Below, in pieces: positions 1-9,000 of a stretch of 26,953 nucleotides of DNA. The notes beneath the pieces were generated by a model, which saw only the letters and a list, made by a program, of their open reading frames with translations, did not search any database and was not told where the DNA came from. The stretch comes from UBA1268 sp965662195 (GTDB lineage Bacteria; Planctomycetota; Planctomycetia; Pirellulales; UBA1268): assembly GCA_965662195.1 (NCBI GenBank), contig CBFIHA010000053.1, positions 1 to 26,953 of the forward strand, written 5' to 3'. Position 1 is the first letter of the stretch; each line of letters begins with the position of its first letter. The position numbers were made by a program, and so were the translations under genes.

Positions 1-100
1 CAGGAAGCCGCCAATGAGCACCAGCACAAGCGTGCGAACCTTGGCTTCGCATGCTTGTGCCCAAGGAAAGCCGGGCAGGATGCCCGGTCTTTCCGTGAAG
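1..100. repeat. Copy A of a 100-bp double-hairpin dispersed repeat
   Basis: This stretch is nearly identical to 4510-4610, in the same orientation. It contains two stem-loops. The first pairs 25-38 with 46-59 (13 of 14 positions). The second pairs GGAAAG and CCGGGC at 65-76 with their complements ending at 94. It begins about 20 bp past the stop codon of the minus-strand chitinase gene, so it could serve as its terminator. Its left end may be cut by the window edge. The form resembles REP/BIME-type intergenic palindromes; that comparison is inferred. Confidence 0.8.
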
Positions 101-119
101 CCAGCCCCAGCCCCTGCTC

Positions 120-3100
120 TTACAGCGGCAGGGGGCCGATTTCACCGTCGCCGCCGATCACGATCGGATCGGGCAGGCTTGAATCGGCCGCAATCGTGGC
201 GACGTCGTCTTCCAGCACCATTGACCGGAACGCGGCCGAGATCAGGCTGTCGGACGAGCCAGTGGCGTCATTCGACAAATCCCAGAACATCATCCCACCC
301 AGGCCCATGGCGTCGGCCCACTCAGCCTTCAGGGCAATCGAGGTGGTGGTCTCGAACGAGCTGAAGATGTCGAGGTCGGCGTTGTAGATGTAGCTCGCCT
401 GAGCATTGTCGTCCCAGTAGAGCTCCCAGCCGGCACCGGCGTTGATCTGGCTGAGCAGATCTTTGTAGTCGTAGTTGCCAGCCTCAAACGTTCCCGGGGC
501 GGCCCCGCTGGCCTGTTCCCCGTAGCCGCCGTCACCACCGTCGGCCACACCGCTCCAGGCCCGCGTGTAGAGCGGGGCCCCGAGTACGATCTGCTCCGGC
601 GCAACTCCGGCATCAAGGTAGGCATAGACCGCCGTCTCGATGTCGTAGCCGTTCGGGTCAGCCGTGAAGGCGGCCTGGTGCCCGGTCGTGTCCTCCCAGG
701 TGCCGTGGAAGTCATAGGTCATGACGTTGAAGAAGTCGACTGAGGGAGCCAGACCGGCCAGATTGAAATTGGCAATCTTGTCGAGGCCAGCCGGCGAGGC
801 GACCGAAATCTCGTAGGTTCTGCCGAGTTGGCCGCCGAGGTCGTCGAGCTTGGCTCGGACGTCCGCCAGCAGCAGGGCGTAGTTGGCCCCGTCGTCAGGA
901 CTGACCGAGTTGCCCGCCTCGCCACCACCACCCGGATACTCCCAGTCGAAGTCGATGCCGTCGAAGACCTGATACGTCGTGAGGAACTCGACGATCGAGT
1001 CGGAGAAGGTGTCGCGGCCCGCCTGGGTCGCCGTCACGGTGCTGAAGTGGTCAGAGAGGGTCCAGCCACCGACGGCGATGCTCATCGTGAGATGCGGATA
1101 CTGCTCCTTCAGCAGGGCAAGCTGATTGAAGTTGCCCCAGACCGTCTGCTCGCTGCGGGCATCCTCCGGCGGGTAGTACCAGAGGTCGGCCTCGCCGGTG
1201 ACGCTCTCTTCGGCACTGAACCGCTTTTCGGTGGCAGCATACGAGTCGAACAGCGTCATCTCACCAGCCGCGTTGAGGTCGGCGAAGGCGTAGATCAGGT
1301 GTGTGAGCTGGTCGGCCGGCACATCGGCCAGCTGATAGTCACGTCCATAGATGCCCCACTCGGGGAAGTAGGCGGCCAGCACCTTGTCGTGGCTGGCGAT
1401 CGGCAGAGCCGACGGGTCGGACGGGGCGATCGGGTCGGACGGCTCCGGGTCGGTAGGAGCCGGGTCGGTGACTTCAGGGTCTGAGACAACCGGGTCACTC
1501 ACTCCTGGGTCGGTCGGTGAAGCGGGTGGCTCGGCGGGTCCGGCAACAGACTCCATGTTCAGGCCGACCGGATCACCCAGCACGACCATGCTCTGGTAAT
1601 ACTCCATTACACCCGAGTCGGAAACATCGAGCGCCGGCCACTGCGGCCAGTCGAAGGTGTCGTTCATGAACGGCTGGGTCTGATCCCAACTCAGGACGGT
1701 CAGGTGGTTGAGGTCGTGATTGATCGCGACCCCTTCAATCGGCAGAAAGCCGTGGGTTCGCCCGTGCATCCAGCCGCCATAGTGCGGCTCCATCTTCAGG
1801 GTGTTGATGAACGTGTCGGTGAAGCCGTTCTGTTCGAGGAAGTCGGCATACCCATCGATACCGAACTGCCGTACCAGCGCCATCACTTCGGCAGGATCAC
1901 CGAGGCGGGCCGTCCGCTGGATATCGGCCAGAATCTGCGGGTCGTAGACCTCCTGGGCGATCCAGCCGACTTTTGCACCCTGCATCGCATAGTAGAGGCC
2001 AACACCCTTGAGGTCATCGCCATAGGCCTCGGCGTTGTTGGTCAACTGCTCGGCAAAGGCCCACTGCCCAACGTCCTCGAGAGTGAGTGCCGAGAGCCCG
2101 AGGAAGGCCCGCAGGTTGTTGTAGGCATCCATGGCCTCGGTGGTGATTGCCGTGCGGCCACCCACCAGTTCGTCACTGTGGGAGTTGTCGTTTGAGTCAT
2201 GGAACATCCCCCAGGTCGTGATGTCGATGAACTCACCGGTTGACGCCGGCGGCGTCATGTCGTCATGGCCGTCATGGCCGTCATGGCCGTCCATCGGCGG
2301 CATGACGGGATCGGTCGGTTCGGGTTCTGGTGCCACCGGGTCGGTCGGCATGGGTTCCATCGGCATGTCGCCATGATCGTGGTCATGGCCGTCATGCGGA
2401 TTGACGCTGCCCGGACTGGTCTGATGGCCATCGGTGATGCTGCCTGCCGGTGCCAGTGGTGTGAGCAGGTCCGACCGGCTGACCATGGTCACCTGCTCGA
2501 CGGAAAAGCCGAAGGGTACTTCGAGCTGATCCTCCACAATCTGGTCGTGATGGAACTCAATGTTGGCCGGCACGAGGTCGGCCTTGGCGACCCCCGCCAG
2601 CAGCACGCTCTGGCCAGTCGGCTCGACCGAGATCCGCACGCCTTCAGCGGTATCCTCGACTGCCAGTCGCTCGCGGGTCCCGAAGTAGAGAAAGCTGAGC
2701 TTGTTGACGGCTGGGTCGAAGTTTTCGATCCGTTCCTGCACGCCGTACTCATGCGATCGGACATAGACCGTGCCCACCTCCCGTGGGCCAACGCCCAATT
2801 CCCAGGAGATCACACCGCCGAGGTCCTGCCGCAGGTGCTCGTTATTGACGATGCCGTAGTTTTCCAAGCTCAGATCGGCAAAACCGACACCACTGAGTAC
2901 CTGATACTCGGGCGTCCAAGCCCATGGGTTGATGATGGCCACCTCACCGGCTGCGGTCTTGCCGACGATCAGGTTGTGGACCGATATCTCACCGAAGTCG
3001 AGCCGGTCGACAGCGGGATCGAAGCCGACAATGTCGGGACCGGCCGGGTTCACCACGAAGACCCGTCCCTCGCCCTCAACAGGAGCCGGTGCCGGTGCTG

Positions 3101-4085
3101 GCGCGGGGGTTGGCGCAGGCACGGGCAGTGGGGTCGGCTCGGGTGCCGGTGCTACCGGGGTCGGGCCGTTGTTGACCCCGGACACGACGAAGTTCTCAAG
3201 CACGGCAGCAGCACCACCGGGGGTGGCACTGAAGCCGAAGCTCACCGACCCTCCAGCGGCGATCCCCTCGTTCCAGCTGACGCCACGGACGGTGTAAGTC
3301 GAGCCGTTGCGGCTGAGGATTTCTCCATTCCAGAGCGAACTGATCTCGCCGGCGAAGTCGAAGGAGACGTTCCAACCTTCAAGTGTGGCATCACTGCGGT
3401 TGCTGACGGTGACCTCACCGGTGAAGCCGGAGCCCCAGTCGCTGACCACGCTGAAGCTGGCTGAGAGTGAACCGGTTGGGGTGGAGGGATCGACCGGAGC
3501 TGGATCGACCGGAGTTGGATCGACCGGAGTTGGATCGACCGGAGTTGGATCGACCGGAGTTGGATCGACCGGAGTTGGATCGACCGGAGCTGGATCGACC
3601 GGATCGGGCTGACTGGGCAGCCCGTCGATCGGTTCGCCGTTGATCAGGAAGTTGGTTGGTGCTGATGTGTCACCGGCACCAACGAAGCCAAACGCAACCG
3701 TCTGGCCGACGGCGAGATCTGCATTCCAGCCGGCGTTTTCAATGGTGTAACGGTCGCCATCCCGGGCGACGATGGCGGCATCCCAGATCGACGTGATGTC
3801 GGCCGCATAGTCGAAGGAGATCGTCCAGTCGTTGACCACCTGGGTATCGAGGTTCTGCAGTTCGATGCCCGCTTCAAAGCCGCTGCCCCAGTCCTGGGTG
3901 ACTTCGTACGCTGGCGCGACGACAGCCATCATCGCCCGCTGTTCAAGAGTCTCGGGGGTGAACTGGTCGCGAGCCGCCCTTCGCTGCCGCCACTGGCGAT
4001 CCCGCCGCTGCTGCAGCCGTCGCGAAACATTCGAGCCTTTGTCACCGCTCATCCCGAACAGGGAACGCAACGTCCAAGTGGTCAT
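120..4085 (-). CDS. Multidomain secreted chitinase (GH18) with two CBM2-like domains
   Basis: The 1321-residue product should hydrolyse chitin-type beta-1,4-GlcNAc polymers outside the cytoplasm. Residues 1-55 form an arginine-rich leader ending in LEQRAMM, the planctomycete LEPR-like export signature. Residues 57-150 and 207-303 look like two CBM2-type binding domains (DWGSGF at 65-70 and 216-221; GWN or WN motifs), separated by a PVDPT repeat linker. Residues 340-512 hold two copies of an FDPAV-containing domain. Residues 618-845 form an unassigned histidine-containing domain, preceded by His/Asp-rich linkers at 563-572 and 599-609. After an SDP/TDP-rich linker, residues 900-1290 are GH18: SIAVGGW at 1002-1008, the catalytic motif DGIDFDWEYP at 1042-1051 with acid E1049, MTYDF at 1122-1126 and the barrel-end W1268. 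The start is backed by AGGGAG five bases upstream on the minus strand. Linkers separate the modules, so the order is clear; exact substrate and anchoring are inferred. Confidence 0.93.
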   Translation of the reverse strand: MTTWTLRSLFGMSGDKGSNVSRRLQQRRDRQWRQRRAARDQFTPETLEQRAMMAVVAPAYEVTQDWGSGFEAGIELQNLDTQVVNDWTISFDYAADITSIWDAAIVARDGDRYTIENAGWNADLAVGQTVAFGFVGAGDTSAPTNFLINGEPIDGLPSQPDPVDPAPVDPTPVDPTPVDPTPVDPTPVDPTPVDPAPVDPSTPTGSLSASFSVVSDWGSGFTGEVTVSNRSDATLEGWNVSFDFAGEISSLWNGEILSRNGSTYTVRGVSWNEGIAAGGSVSFGFSATPGGAAAVLENFVVSGVNNGPTPVAPAPEPTPLPVPAPTPAPAPAPAPVEGEGRVFVVNPAGPDIVGFDPAVDRLDFGEISVHNLIVGKTAAGEVAIINPWAWTPEYQVLSGVGFADLSLENYGIVNNEHLRQDLGGVISWELGVGPREVGTVYVRSHEYGVQERIENFDPAVNKLSFLYFGTRERLAVEDTAEGVRISVEPTGQSVLLAGVAKADLVPANIEFHHDQIVEDQLEVPFGFSVEQVTMVSRSDLLTPLAPAGSITDGHQTSPGSVNPHDGHDHDHGDMPMEPMPTDPVAPEPEPTDPVMPPMDGHDGHDGHDDMTPPASTGEFIDITTWGMFHDSNDNSHSDELVGGRTAITTEAMDAYNNLRAFLGLSALTLEDVGQWAFAEQLTNNAEAYGDDLKGVGLYYAMQGAKVGWIAQEVYDPQILADIQRTARLGDPAEVMALVRQFGIDGYADFLEQNGFTDTFINTLKMEPHYGGWMHGRTHGFLPIEGVAINHDLNHLTVLSWDQTQPFMNDTFDWPQWPALDVSDSGVMEYYQSMVVLGDPVGLNMESVAGPAEPPASPTDPGVSDPVVSDPEVTDPAPTDPEPSDPIAPSDPSALPIASHDKVLAAYFPEWGIYGRDYQLADVPADQLTHLIYAFADLNAAGEMTLFDSYAATEKRFSAEESVTGEADLWYYPPEDARSEQTVWGNFNQLALLKEQYPHLTMSIAVGGWTLSDHFSTVTATQAGRDTFSDSIVEFLTTYQVFDGIDFDWEYPGGGGEAGNSVSPDDGANYALLLADVRAKLDDLGGQLGRTYEISVASPAGLDKIANFNLAGLAPSVDFFNVMTYDFHGTWEDTTGHQAAFTADPNGYDIETAVYAYLDAGVAPEQIVLGAPLYTRAWSGVADGGDGGYGEQASGAAPGTFEAGNYDYKDLLSQINAGAGWELYWDDNAQASYIYNADLDIFSSFETTTSIALKAEWADAMGLGGMMFWDLSNDATGSSDSLISAAFRSMVLEDDVATIAADSSLPDPIVIGGDGEIGPLPL
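1551..2234 (-). other. Unassigned His-containing domain within the chitinase (residues 618-845)
   Basis: This region of the chitinase lies between a His/Asp-rich linker and an SDP/TDP linker and belongs to neither the CBM nor the GH18 fold. It is mostly helical in character up to residue 765, then carries closely spaced histidines: H768, H774, H778, H790 and H794 in the EPHYGG, MHGRTHGF and NHDLNH motifs. Such a cluster could bind a metal ion. I do not recognise the family and assign no activity. Confidence 0.5.
3487..3604 (-). repeat. 15-bp tandem repeat in the chitinase linker
   Basis: Seven full units of GGATCGACCGGAGTT (plus-strand reading; the first and seventh end in GCT) and one partial unit lie head to tail. 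On the coding strand each unit encodes five residues of the Pro-Val-Asp-Pro-Thr/Ala linker between the two CBM2-like domains. Unit length is a multiple of three, so gain or loss of copies would change linker length without a frameshift. Near-identity of the units suggests recent expansion by slippage. Confidence 0.9.
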
Positions 4086-4786
4086 GATGACTCCCTTTGT
4101 TGTTGCGGTAACACCTCCCGAATCGGAACGTCCAATTGTCTGGGCGTTGGATCCGGAAATCTGTCACCGGCCTTTCGCGCCCTGCCCATCTCCCAGAGAA
4201 ACAGGCTTCAGCAGCGATTGCAAGATTTCGGTCGATGGCTTGCTGCCGACCGGTCATTCCGTACGCGAATGGGAATCGGGCGGTTCATTTGCTGAAGAAA
4301 TTGCAAGCCAACCACGCGGGTCGTGCCATCAGCACGAGGAAAGCCGGGCTACGCTTTCCGAAAGCAGCAGACGCCGCTCGCTGGTCAACCGTGTTGTGCC
4401 GTTGGAAGCCGGGAGCGGAAGCGACCGGACCAGCAGTTCGTTCGGCGTCGCCTCCCCATCGCCCACCCAACTGCCCCCCGGGCGGCCCAAACGAACTGCC
4501 ACCCGGCGGCAGGAAGCCGCCAATGAGAACCAGCCGAGGCAGGCGAACCTCGGCTTCGCATGCTTCCGCCCCCAGGAAAGCCGGGCAGGAAGCCCGGCCT
4601 TTCCGTGAAGTCAAAAAGGCCATGCCCGGAGGAGGTCCCTCGGCAGCATCCGTGCTGGTTGGGGGCCCGTTCCGTGGCTGTTTTGTTTGCCTGCTGGATG
4701 GTTCCGAGACAGGTCAACCCGTTCCTCTCATCCGGGCATGGCCAGAGAATCAAATGGCAGCAAAAACTGCTGTTCGGCAGAGTGCA
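4086..4786. other. Intergenic region between the chitinase gene and mraZ, rich in hairpins
   Basis: I see no convincing gene in these 701 bp; open frames here lack recognisable protein features. The end next to the chitinase holds its ribosome-binding site (complement of CTCCC at 4091-4095) and presumably its promoter. Two adjacent perfect stem-loops sit at 4321-4337 (TCGTGC, loop, GCACGA) and 4338-4359 (GGAAAGC, loop, GCTTTCC). The second resembles a fragment of the hairpin in the 100-bp repeat at 4510-4610. The remaining sequence shows nothing I can name. Confidence 0.6.
4510..4610. repeat. Copy B of the 100-bp double-hairpin dispersed repeat
   Basis: It matches 1-100 over its full length with about fifteen substitutions. 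The GGAAAGCCGGGC stem is kept at 4575-4604. The first stem-loop of copy A is weakened here, but a different perfect 8-bp stem has formed (AGCCGAGG at 4532-4539 with CCTCGGCT at 4548-4555). It lies downstream of mraZ in the direction of transcription and upstream of the chitinase gene, so it could end mraZ transcripts. Confidence 0.8.
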
Positions 4787-5272
4787 TCAGGCTGTCAGGT
4801 CGTCGATCCGCTGCCGGAAGGCCGGCATCTCTGCGGTGATGAAGTCGCCCCAGGCGACCGGGTTCCAGAGTTCCACGCATACCGCCGCTCCGACGACCAG
4901 AAGATCGGCCCCCGGCTCGACTCCAAGAAACTCCCGAAAGCCCTCGGGGATGACCAGGCGGCCGCGGCCGGCCAGGGTCACCGTCCGCTGGCGTGTCGAG
5001 AGCAGGCGACCGAGATCCTGCACCTGGTCGAGTCGCTGCGCGAGGCTGCCCGCCGCCAGTTTGCTGCGGAGCACATCGACTGCCGCGTCGAGCCGCGGCT
5101 TCCAGGTGGCTGCGGACCAGAGTGACAGACAGCCCGATCGCTCCTTTGCCAGCACCAGGTCCTGCCCCGCCGCCGTGAGCGGTTCGAGCAGTTCCGGCGG
5201 CATACCGAGCCGATACCGCTCGTCGAGCGTCCGTGGGAACTCGCCGAGTAGGAGTTCGGTCGTTGCTGCCAT
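4787..5272 (-). CDS. mraZ: MraZ-family transcriptional regulator
   Basis: The 161-residue product matches MraZ, a ring-forming DNA-binding protein with two SpoVT/AbrB-type halves that represses the division and cell-wall cluster in other bacteria. Each half carries the family's signature: LDERYRLGMP near residues 16-25 and GRGRLVIP near 103-110, followed by FREFLGVEPGADLLVVGA and a VELWNP segment. Length is close to the usual 140-155. It is an orphan: no rsmH, ftsL or mur gene lies beside it; the neighbours are a chitinase and a lipoprotein gene on the same strand. No clear ribosome-binding site precedes the ATG, so the start is less sure than the family. Its target in this organism is unknown. 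Confidence 0.85.
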   Translation of the reverse strand: MAATTELLLGEFPRTLDERYRLGMPPELLEPLTAAGQDLVLAKERSGCLSLWSAATWKPRLDAAVDVLRSKLAAGSLAQRLDQVQDLGRLLSTRQRTVTLAGRGRLVIPEGFREFLGVEPGADLLVVGAAVCVELWNPVAWGDFITAEMPAFRQRIDDLTA

Positions 5273-5392
5273 TGCTGCTGGTCAACAGGGGGGACTGCCG
5301 CATGGGGCGGTTTCGGGGGCTTCCCATCAGCACGCAGCCGCAGGTTGGAAGCCAGCCAAAGGACGTCATTCTGAAGCCTTAATTATGGCTCA

Positions 5393-5431
5393 AGCCCCAC
5401 AAAAAAAGCTTTTAAAAACCTTTTTTGGGCT
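5393..5431 (-). terminator. AT-rich hairpin between the lipoprotein gene and mraZ
   Basis: AGCCC near 5393 pairs with GGGCT at 5427-5431, and the inner A-tract pairs with the T-tract at 5421-5426. The A/T runs stand out in otherwise GC-rich DNA and would give a U-run on either strand. A second stem-loop lies just before it on the minus strand (5439-5460, CACGAA and TTCGTG). Both are 40-110 bp beyond the lipoprotein stop codon, which fits a terminator. Confidence 0.55.
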
Positions 5432-5499
5432 CAATTCCCACGAAATCATACAGATTCGTGAGAACTCTGCAAGGGCCGCGGAGGGCAGGCGGCAGGCCT

Positions 5500-5784
5500 T
5501 CAGCGGCAGTTGGTGCAGGACGGGTCGTGAACCGCCTGCTCATCCCGGAATTCCTTCTGGGCGGCCGCTTCTTTGGAAAGCTTGAATTCGGGGCCAGCCG
5601 GGAAATATTGAATGTCGTCCTGCAGGTAGTAGCCACTGGGAAGGGTCTGGCCGCCGATGTCGACCTGGCAGCCGGTCAGCGAGATGCCCGCTGTGACTGC
5701 GGCCAACGCGACGCCGCTCCGAATCAGCCGGAGAGCGGCCCGCCGACAGGTGGAAGTCAGTGGTGTTGCCGAGACGCGGTGCAT
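5500..5784 (-). CDS. Small predicted lipoprotein
   Basis: The 94-residue product has a basic N-terminus, a hydrophobic segment at about residues 23-37 and a lipobox LTGC with the lipidated cysteine at position 39. The mature part is about 55 residues: an IGGQTLPSGYYLQDDIQYF segment, a Lys/Glu/Ala-rich stretch, and a C-terminal SCTNCR cysteine pair that could form a disulfide or bind metal. It should be anchored in a membrane facing away from the cytoplasm. From memory, similar short lipoproteins occur in other planctomycetes; no function is known to me. A GGAG lies ten bases upstream of the ATG. It is divergent from the CHAT-protein gene, sharing a 230-bp promoter region. Confidence 0.8.
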   Translation of the reverse strand: MHRVSATPLTSTCRRAALRLIRSGVALAAVTAGISLTGCQVDIGGQTLPSGYYLQDDIQYFPAGPEFKLSKEAAAQKEFRDEQAVHDPSCTNCR

Positions 5785-6001
5785 GGTGGGTAATCTCCGG
5801 GGACGTTGCTTTGGTATCGGCCCTCACGATCGGCAAACTTTGGGCAATTCGAATTTTCGTTAGATCCCGCTTTCCCCCAATTCTCCAGGTTCCCTCAGCC
5901 ACGTTGAGATGTCGTCTTTGCCCCCAGAGCTCGCGCGGGGGTATCGTCACAGGGTGCTGGGGTGACGGGTTTGCCTTGCCGGTCATCACGTTTCTGTTGT
6001 C

Positions 6002-6006
6002 GAGGG
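6002..6006 (+). promoter_or_regulatory. Ribosome-binding site that fixes a GTG start
   Basis: GAGGG lies eight bases before the GTG at 6015. The reading frame is open much further upstream (to 5760), but the upstream part has no protein-like features. From this GTG the product begins directly with a signal peptide, which supports the choice. Confidence 0.65.
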
Positions 6007-6014
6007 CCTTTGCA

Positions 6015-9000
6015 GTGATCCGCTTCGCCCCCCTCGTCGTGTCGATGCTGCTGGTTGCCGCGTCGGCACGAGTCGGTTTCAGCCAGATCGGCGGACTGTC
6101 CGTGCTCGGGCCGTCGGGCGGGCGGACGGTGCCGGGAAAGGCCTACGATCTGTCCCAGGTGGCGCTGGCCACGGGAAACCTCTCCGAAGCTCTCGAACTG
6201 GCCGAGGCTGAATCGAAGGGAGCGGTCAAACTCGGGACGCGGCGGTGGATCGACTCTGCCGCCGCTGCGGCGATGTTGGGCGAATGCCAGTACGAGCTGG
6301 GCCGCTTTCGGGCCGCGGTCACCAGCTACGACGAGGCCATCCTGCAGGCGGTGTCACTGGGCGACTGGCTGCTCGATATCCGCTTCCCGGATCAACCACT
6401 GCAGCCGCGGAAACGGCGGTCGCCCCAGCTCTGGGCGGCGCCGACGCGGCCGACCCTGCTGGCAAACCTGCCGGAGCGGATGTCGATTCGGGTCGGCACG
6501 GCCGATGCGCAGGGAGTGATGCAGGGGGGGGGCGTCCTGGCGGCTCCGGTCGACTACCCACTGCGGCCGCACGAGATCATGCGGTCACTGGCGATCAGCC
6601 TGTACCGGCGGGCTGAACTGCTGGGCCCATTGGCCAAGGCTGGGCGGTCCCTCGAGGCAGCGGTCGCCTGGCTGCAACGCCGGCCGGCGCCGCCGAACCA
6701 TTTCTCGCAGGCCTGGATCGACATCTGCCTGGGCATCGCCTTCTGGTCACAGGGCCGAAACGAACAGGCCATGCCGCTGCTCAACCGGGGCCTGCTGCTA
6801 GAAGGGCAGTTCGACCATCCCCTCACACCCTGGGGGCTGCTGGTGGGAGGACGCATTGAACTGGCTGCCGGCAAGTGGAAGGAGGCGGCGAAGCTCTGCG
6901 AAGCCGCCGCCTTCGCGGCAGCAGCGCAGTCCGACGCGCGTTGTCTTGAAGAGGCCTTCCGCTGGGCGGTGGCTGCCCAACTCGCCGGTGGCGTCAGCCT
7001 GCCACCGAGCGTCAGCGCGGCGGCTGTCTGGGCCGATAACGGGCTGCCGAGCCTGGCGGCCCGGCTGCGGTTGATGCTGGCAGTGGCGGCTGCTGAGGTG
7101 GGCAATCGGCCGGCTGCCGCCCGCATTCTTGCCGAGATTGACCGCCGGCTGCTGCAGGGTGATCTGGGGCTGGGTTGGTGCGGGAGCCAAGCGGCCTATG
7201 CCTCGGCCCTGATCGCCTACGCCGGGGGAAACCGGCCCGCGGGTGACAGCGAACTCTCGCGGGCACTCGCCCTGGCCCGCGGCCGATCGCCGCGACTGTT
7301 CCAGACCCAGGCGTTGACTGAGGCGGTGGCTGCCGGCCAATCAGGGCTTTCCGACCGTGAGGTTGACCAGCTGCTTGCCAGTCTGCTTGCCGACCCCGAG
7401 CCGGGCCTGGTGCGGACGGCCCCACTGGAGGCCCTGGCGGTGATGTCGACCGATCGGTTGCCGGCGTTCGAAGCCCGGCTGTGGGCCGCCCGGAATCTCT
7501 GGGTGACCAACAGCCGTGGCGATGAGGCCTGGCTGGACGCCGTCGAGGCAACCAGCCGCAGCCGCTGGCTGACTGCGCGTGACCTCGGCGGCCGCCGGGA
7601 TGCCGTCCTGCGGCTCCTGGCCCTTCCGCCGCCAGTCGCTGACAGCCAGACGCAACGGCAGGAACTGCTGGCCAGGCGACCCGAACTAGCCGCCCTCCTG
7701 GCAGAAATGGAACAGCTCTGCGGGCCTCTGCGGCGGGGGCTGGAGAAGGCGGGTGGCCCGCCCGACCCGGAGGCCGAGCCCCAGCTGCCGGGCGATCCCG
7801 ATCAATGGAAACGATACGCCGAAGCCGCCACCAGTCTGCGGGGCCGCATCGATCAGATCGCGGCCAGCCGTGATCTGATTCCACTCGACTTTCCGCCGCT
7901 GCTTTCGACCCCAGCGATTCGTGATCGTCTGACGAGCCGACAGCGGCTGCTCTCCTTCGTCTGGACCGAGGCCGGCCTCTACGGCTGCCTCGAGGCCTCG
8001 AAGCAGGCGGCCGTCTGGCAGGTCAAGCAAGCGGTGGTGGTCCGGAAGACCATGGCTGAACTGGCCAGGTCGTTCTGCCTTTATCATCCGCTCAAACCCG
8101 TTCCCAGCGATCGGCTCGAGTCAACCGCCTGGCAGGATCAGCTGGCCCAGCTCGCCGAACTGCTCTTTGCCGACTCGGGAGTGTCGCTGGCCCGGCATGA
8201 CGAGTTTGATGAACTCGTCATCGTGCCCGATAGCCTGCTCTGGTACCTCCCCTTTGAACTGTTGCCGGTCGGGCCGGCAGCGGCCGGGCAGCCGGGAGCA
8301 GACGCCCCCCTGCGACTGCACGATGTCTGCCAGATCCGTTACTGCCCGACCCGCAGCCTCGCCGTCGGACCCCGGCGGCAGCCGCCCGAGCGGCCGCTGG
8401 TCGCGGTCTACAACGGCTTGTCGCACCGTGGCGATCCGGCAGAACGGGCGGCTGAGTCCCGCAAACGGTTCACGGCGGCGGTCGCTCACTCAGTCTGCCT
8501 CAGCCCCACGGCGGCGAAGCTGCCGGTGTCGCTGGCGGCGTCGTTGGCCGACACGATCGCGATCTTTGATGACCTCGCCCCGCGTCCCGGCGACAGCGGC
8601 CGTCCGCTGGTTGCTGCTGTCGCCGGGCGGCCGGGCATGTCGCTTGCTGACTGGCTCCTCCCGCCCCCCAAAGCGGCTCGCTGTGTGCTGCTGACCGGGC
8701 TGCGGACGCAGTTTGCCGGTGGTCTCGGCAAGCCGACCGGGCGGCCGGGCGATGACCTGTTCCAAACCGCCATGGATCTGGCTGCCGCCGGGGCCGAGAC
8801 GGCAGTGCTCAGCCGCTGGAACGTTGGAGGGCGAGTGGCCCTCGATCTTGGGATTGAGTTCCTGCGTGACCAACAGCAGTCGGGGGCCGACGGCCTGCCA
8901 CCCGCGGCCGCAAGCTGGCAGCGGGCCGTGCGGCTGGTGACGGCGGAGCAGCCCGACTTTCGGCTGGAGCCCCGGCTGCAACTTGCCCGCGACCAGATTC

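Noticed and set aside
2265..3464. Long plus-strand open frame antisense to the chitinase gene
   Set aside because: It is the mirror of repetitive GC-rich coding DNA and has no ribosome-binding site or recognisable domain.
5273..5345. MraZ operator repeats upstream of mraZ
   Set aside because: Runs of G occur (GGGGGG, TGGGG, GGGGG), but not as three TGGG boxes with regular five-base gaps, and they lie on the strand opposite to mraZ transcription.
4136..5585. Long plus-strand open frames across the mraZ region
   Set aside because: They are rich in Arg, Pro and Ser, show no domain motifs, and run antisense to the well-supported mraZ; they reflect high GC content.
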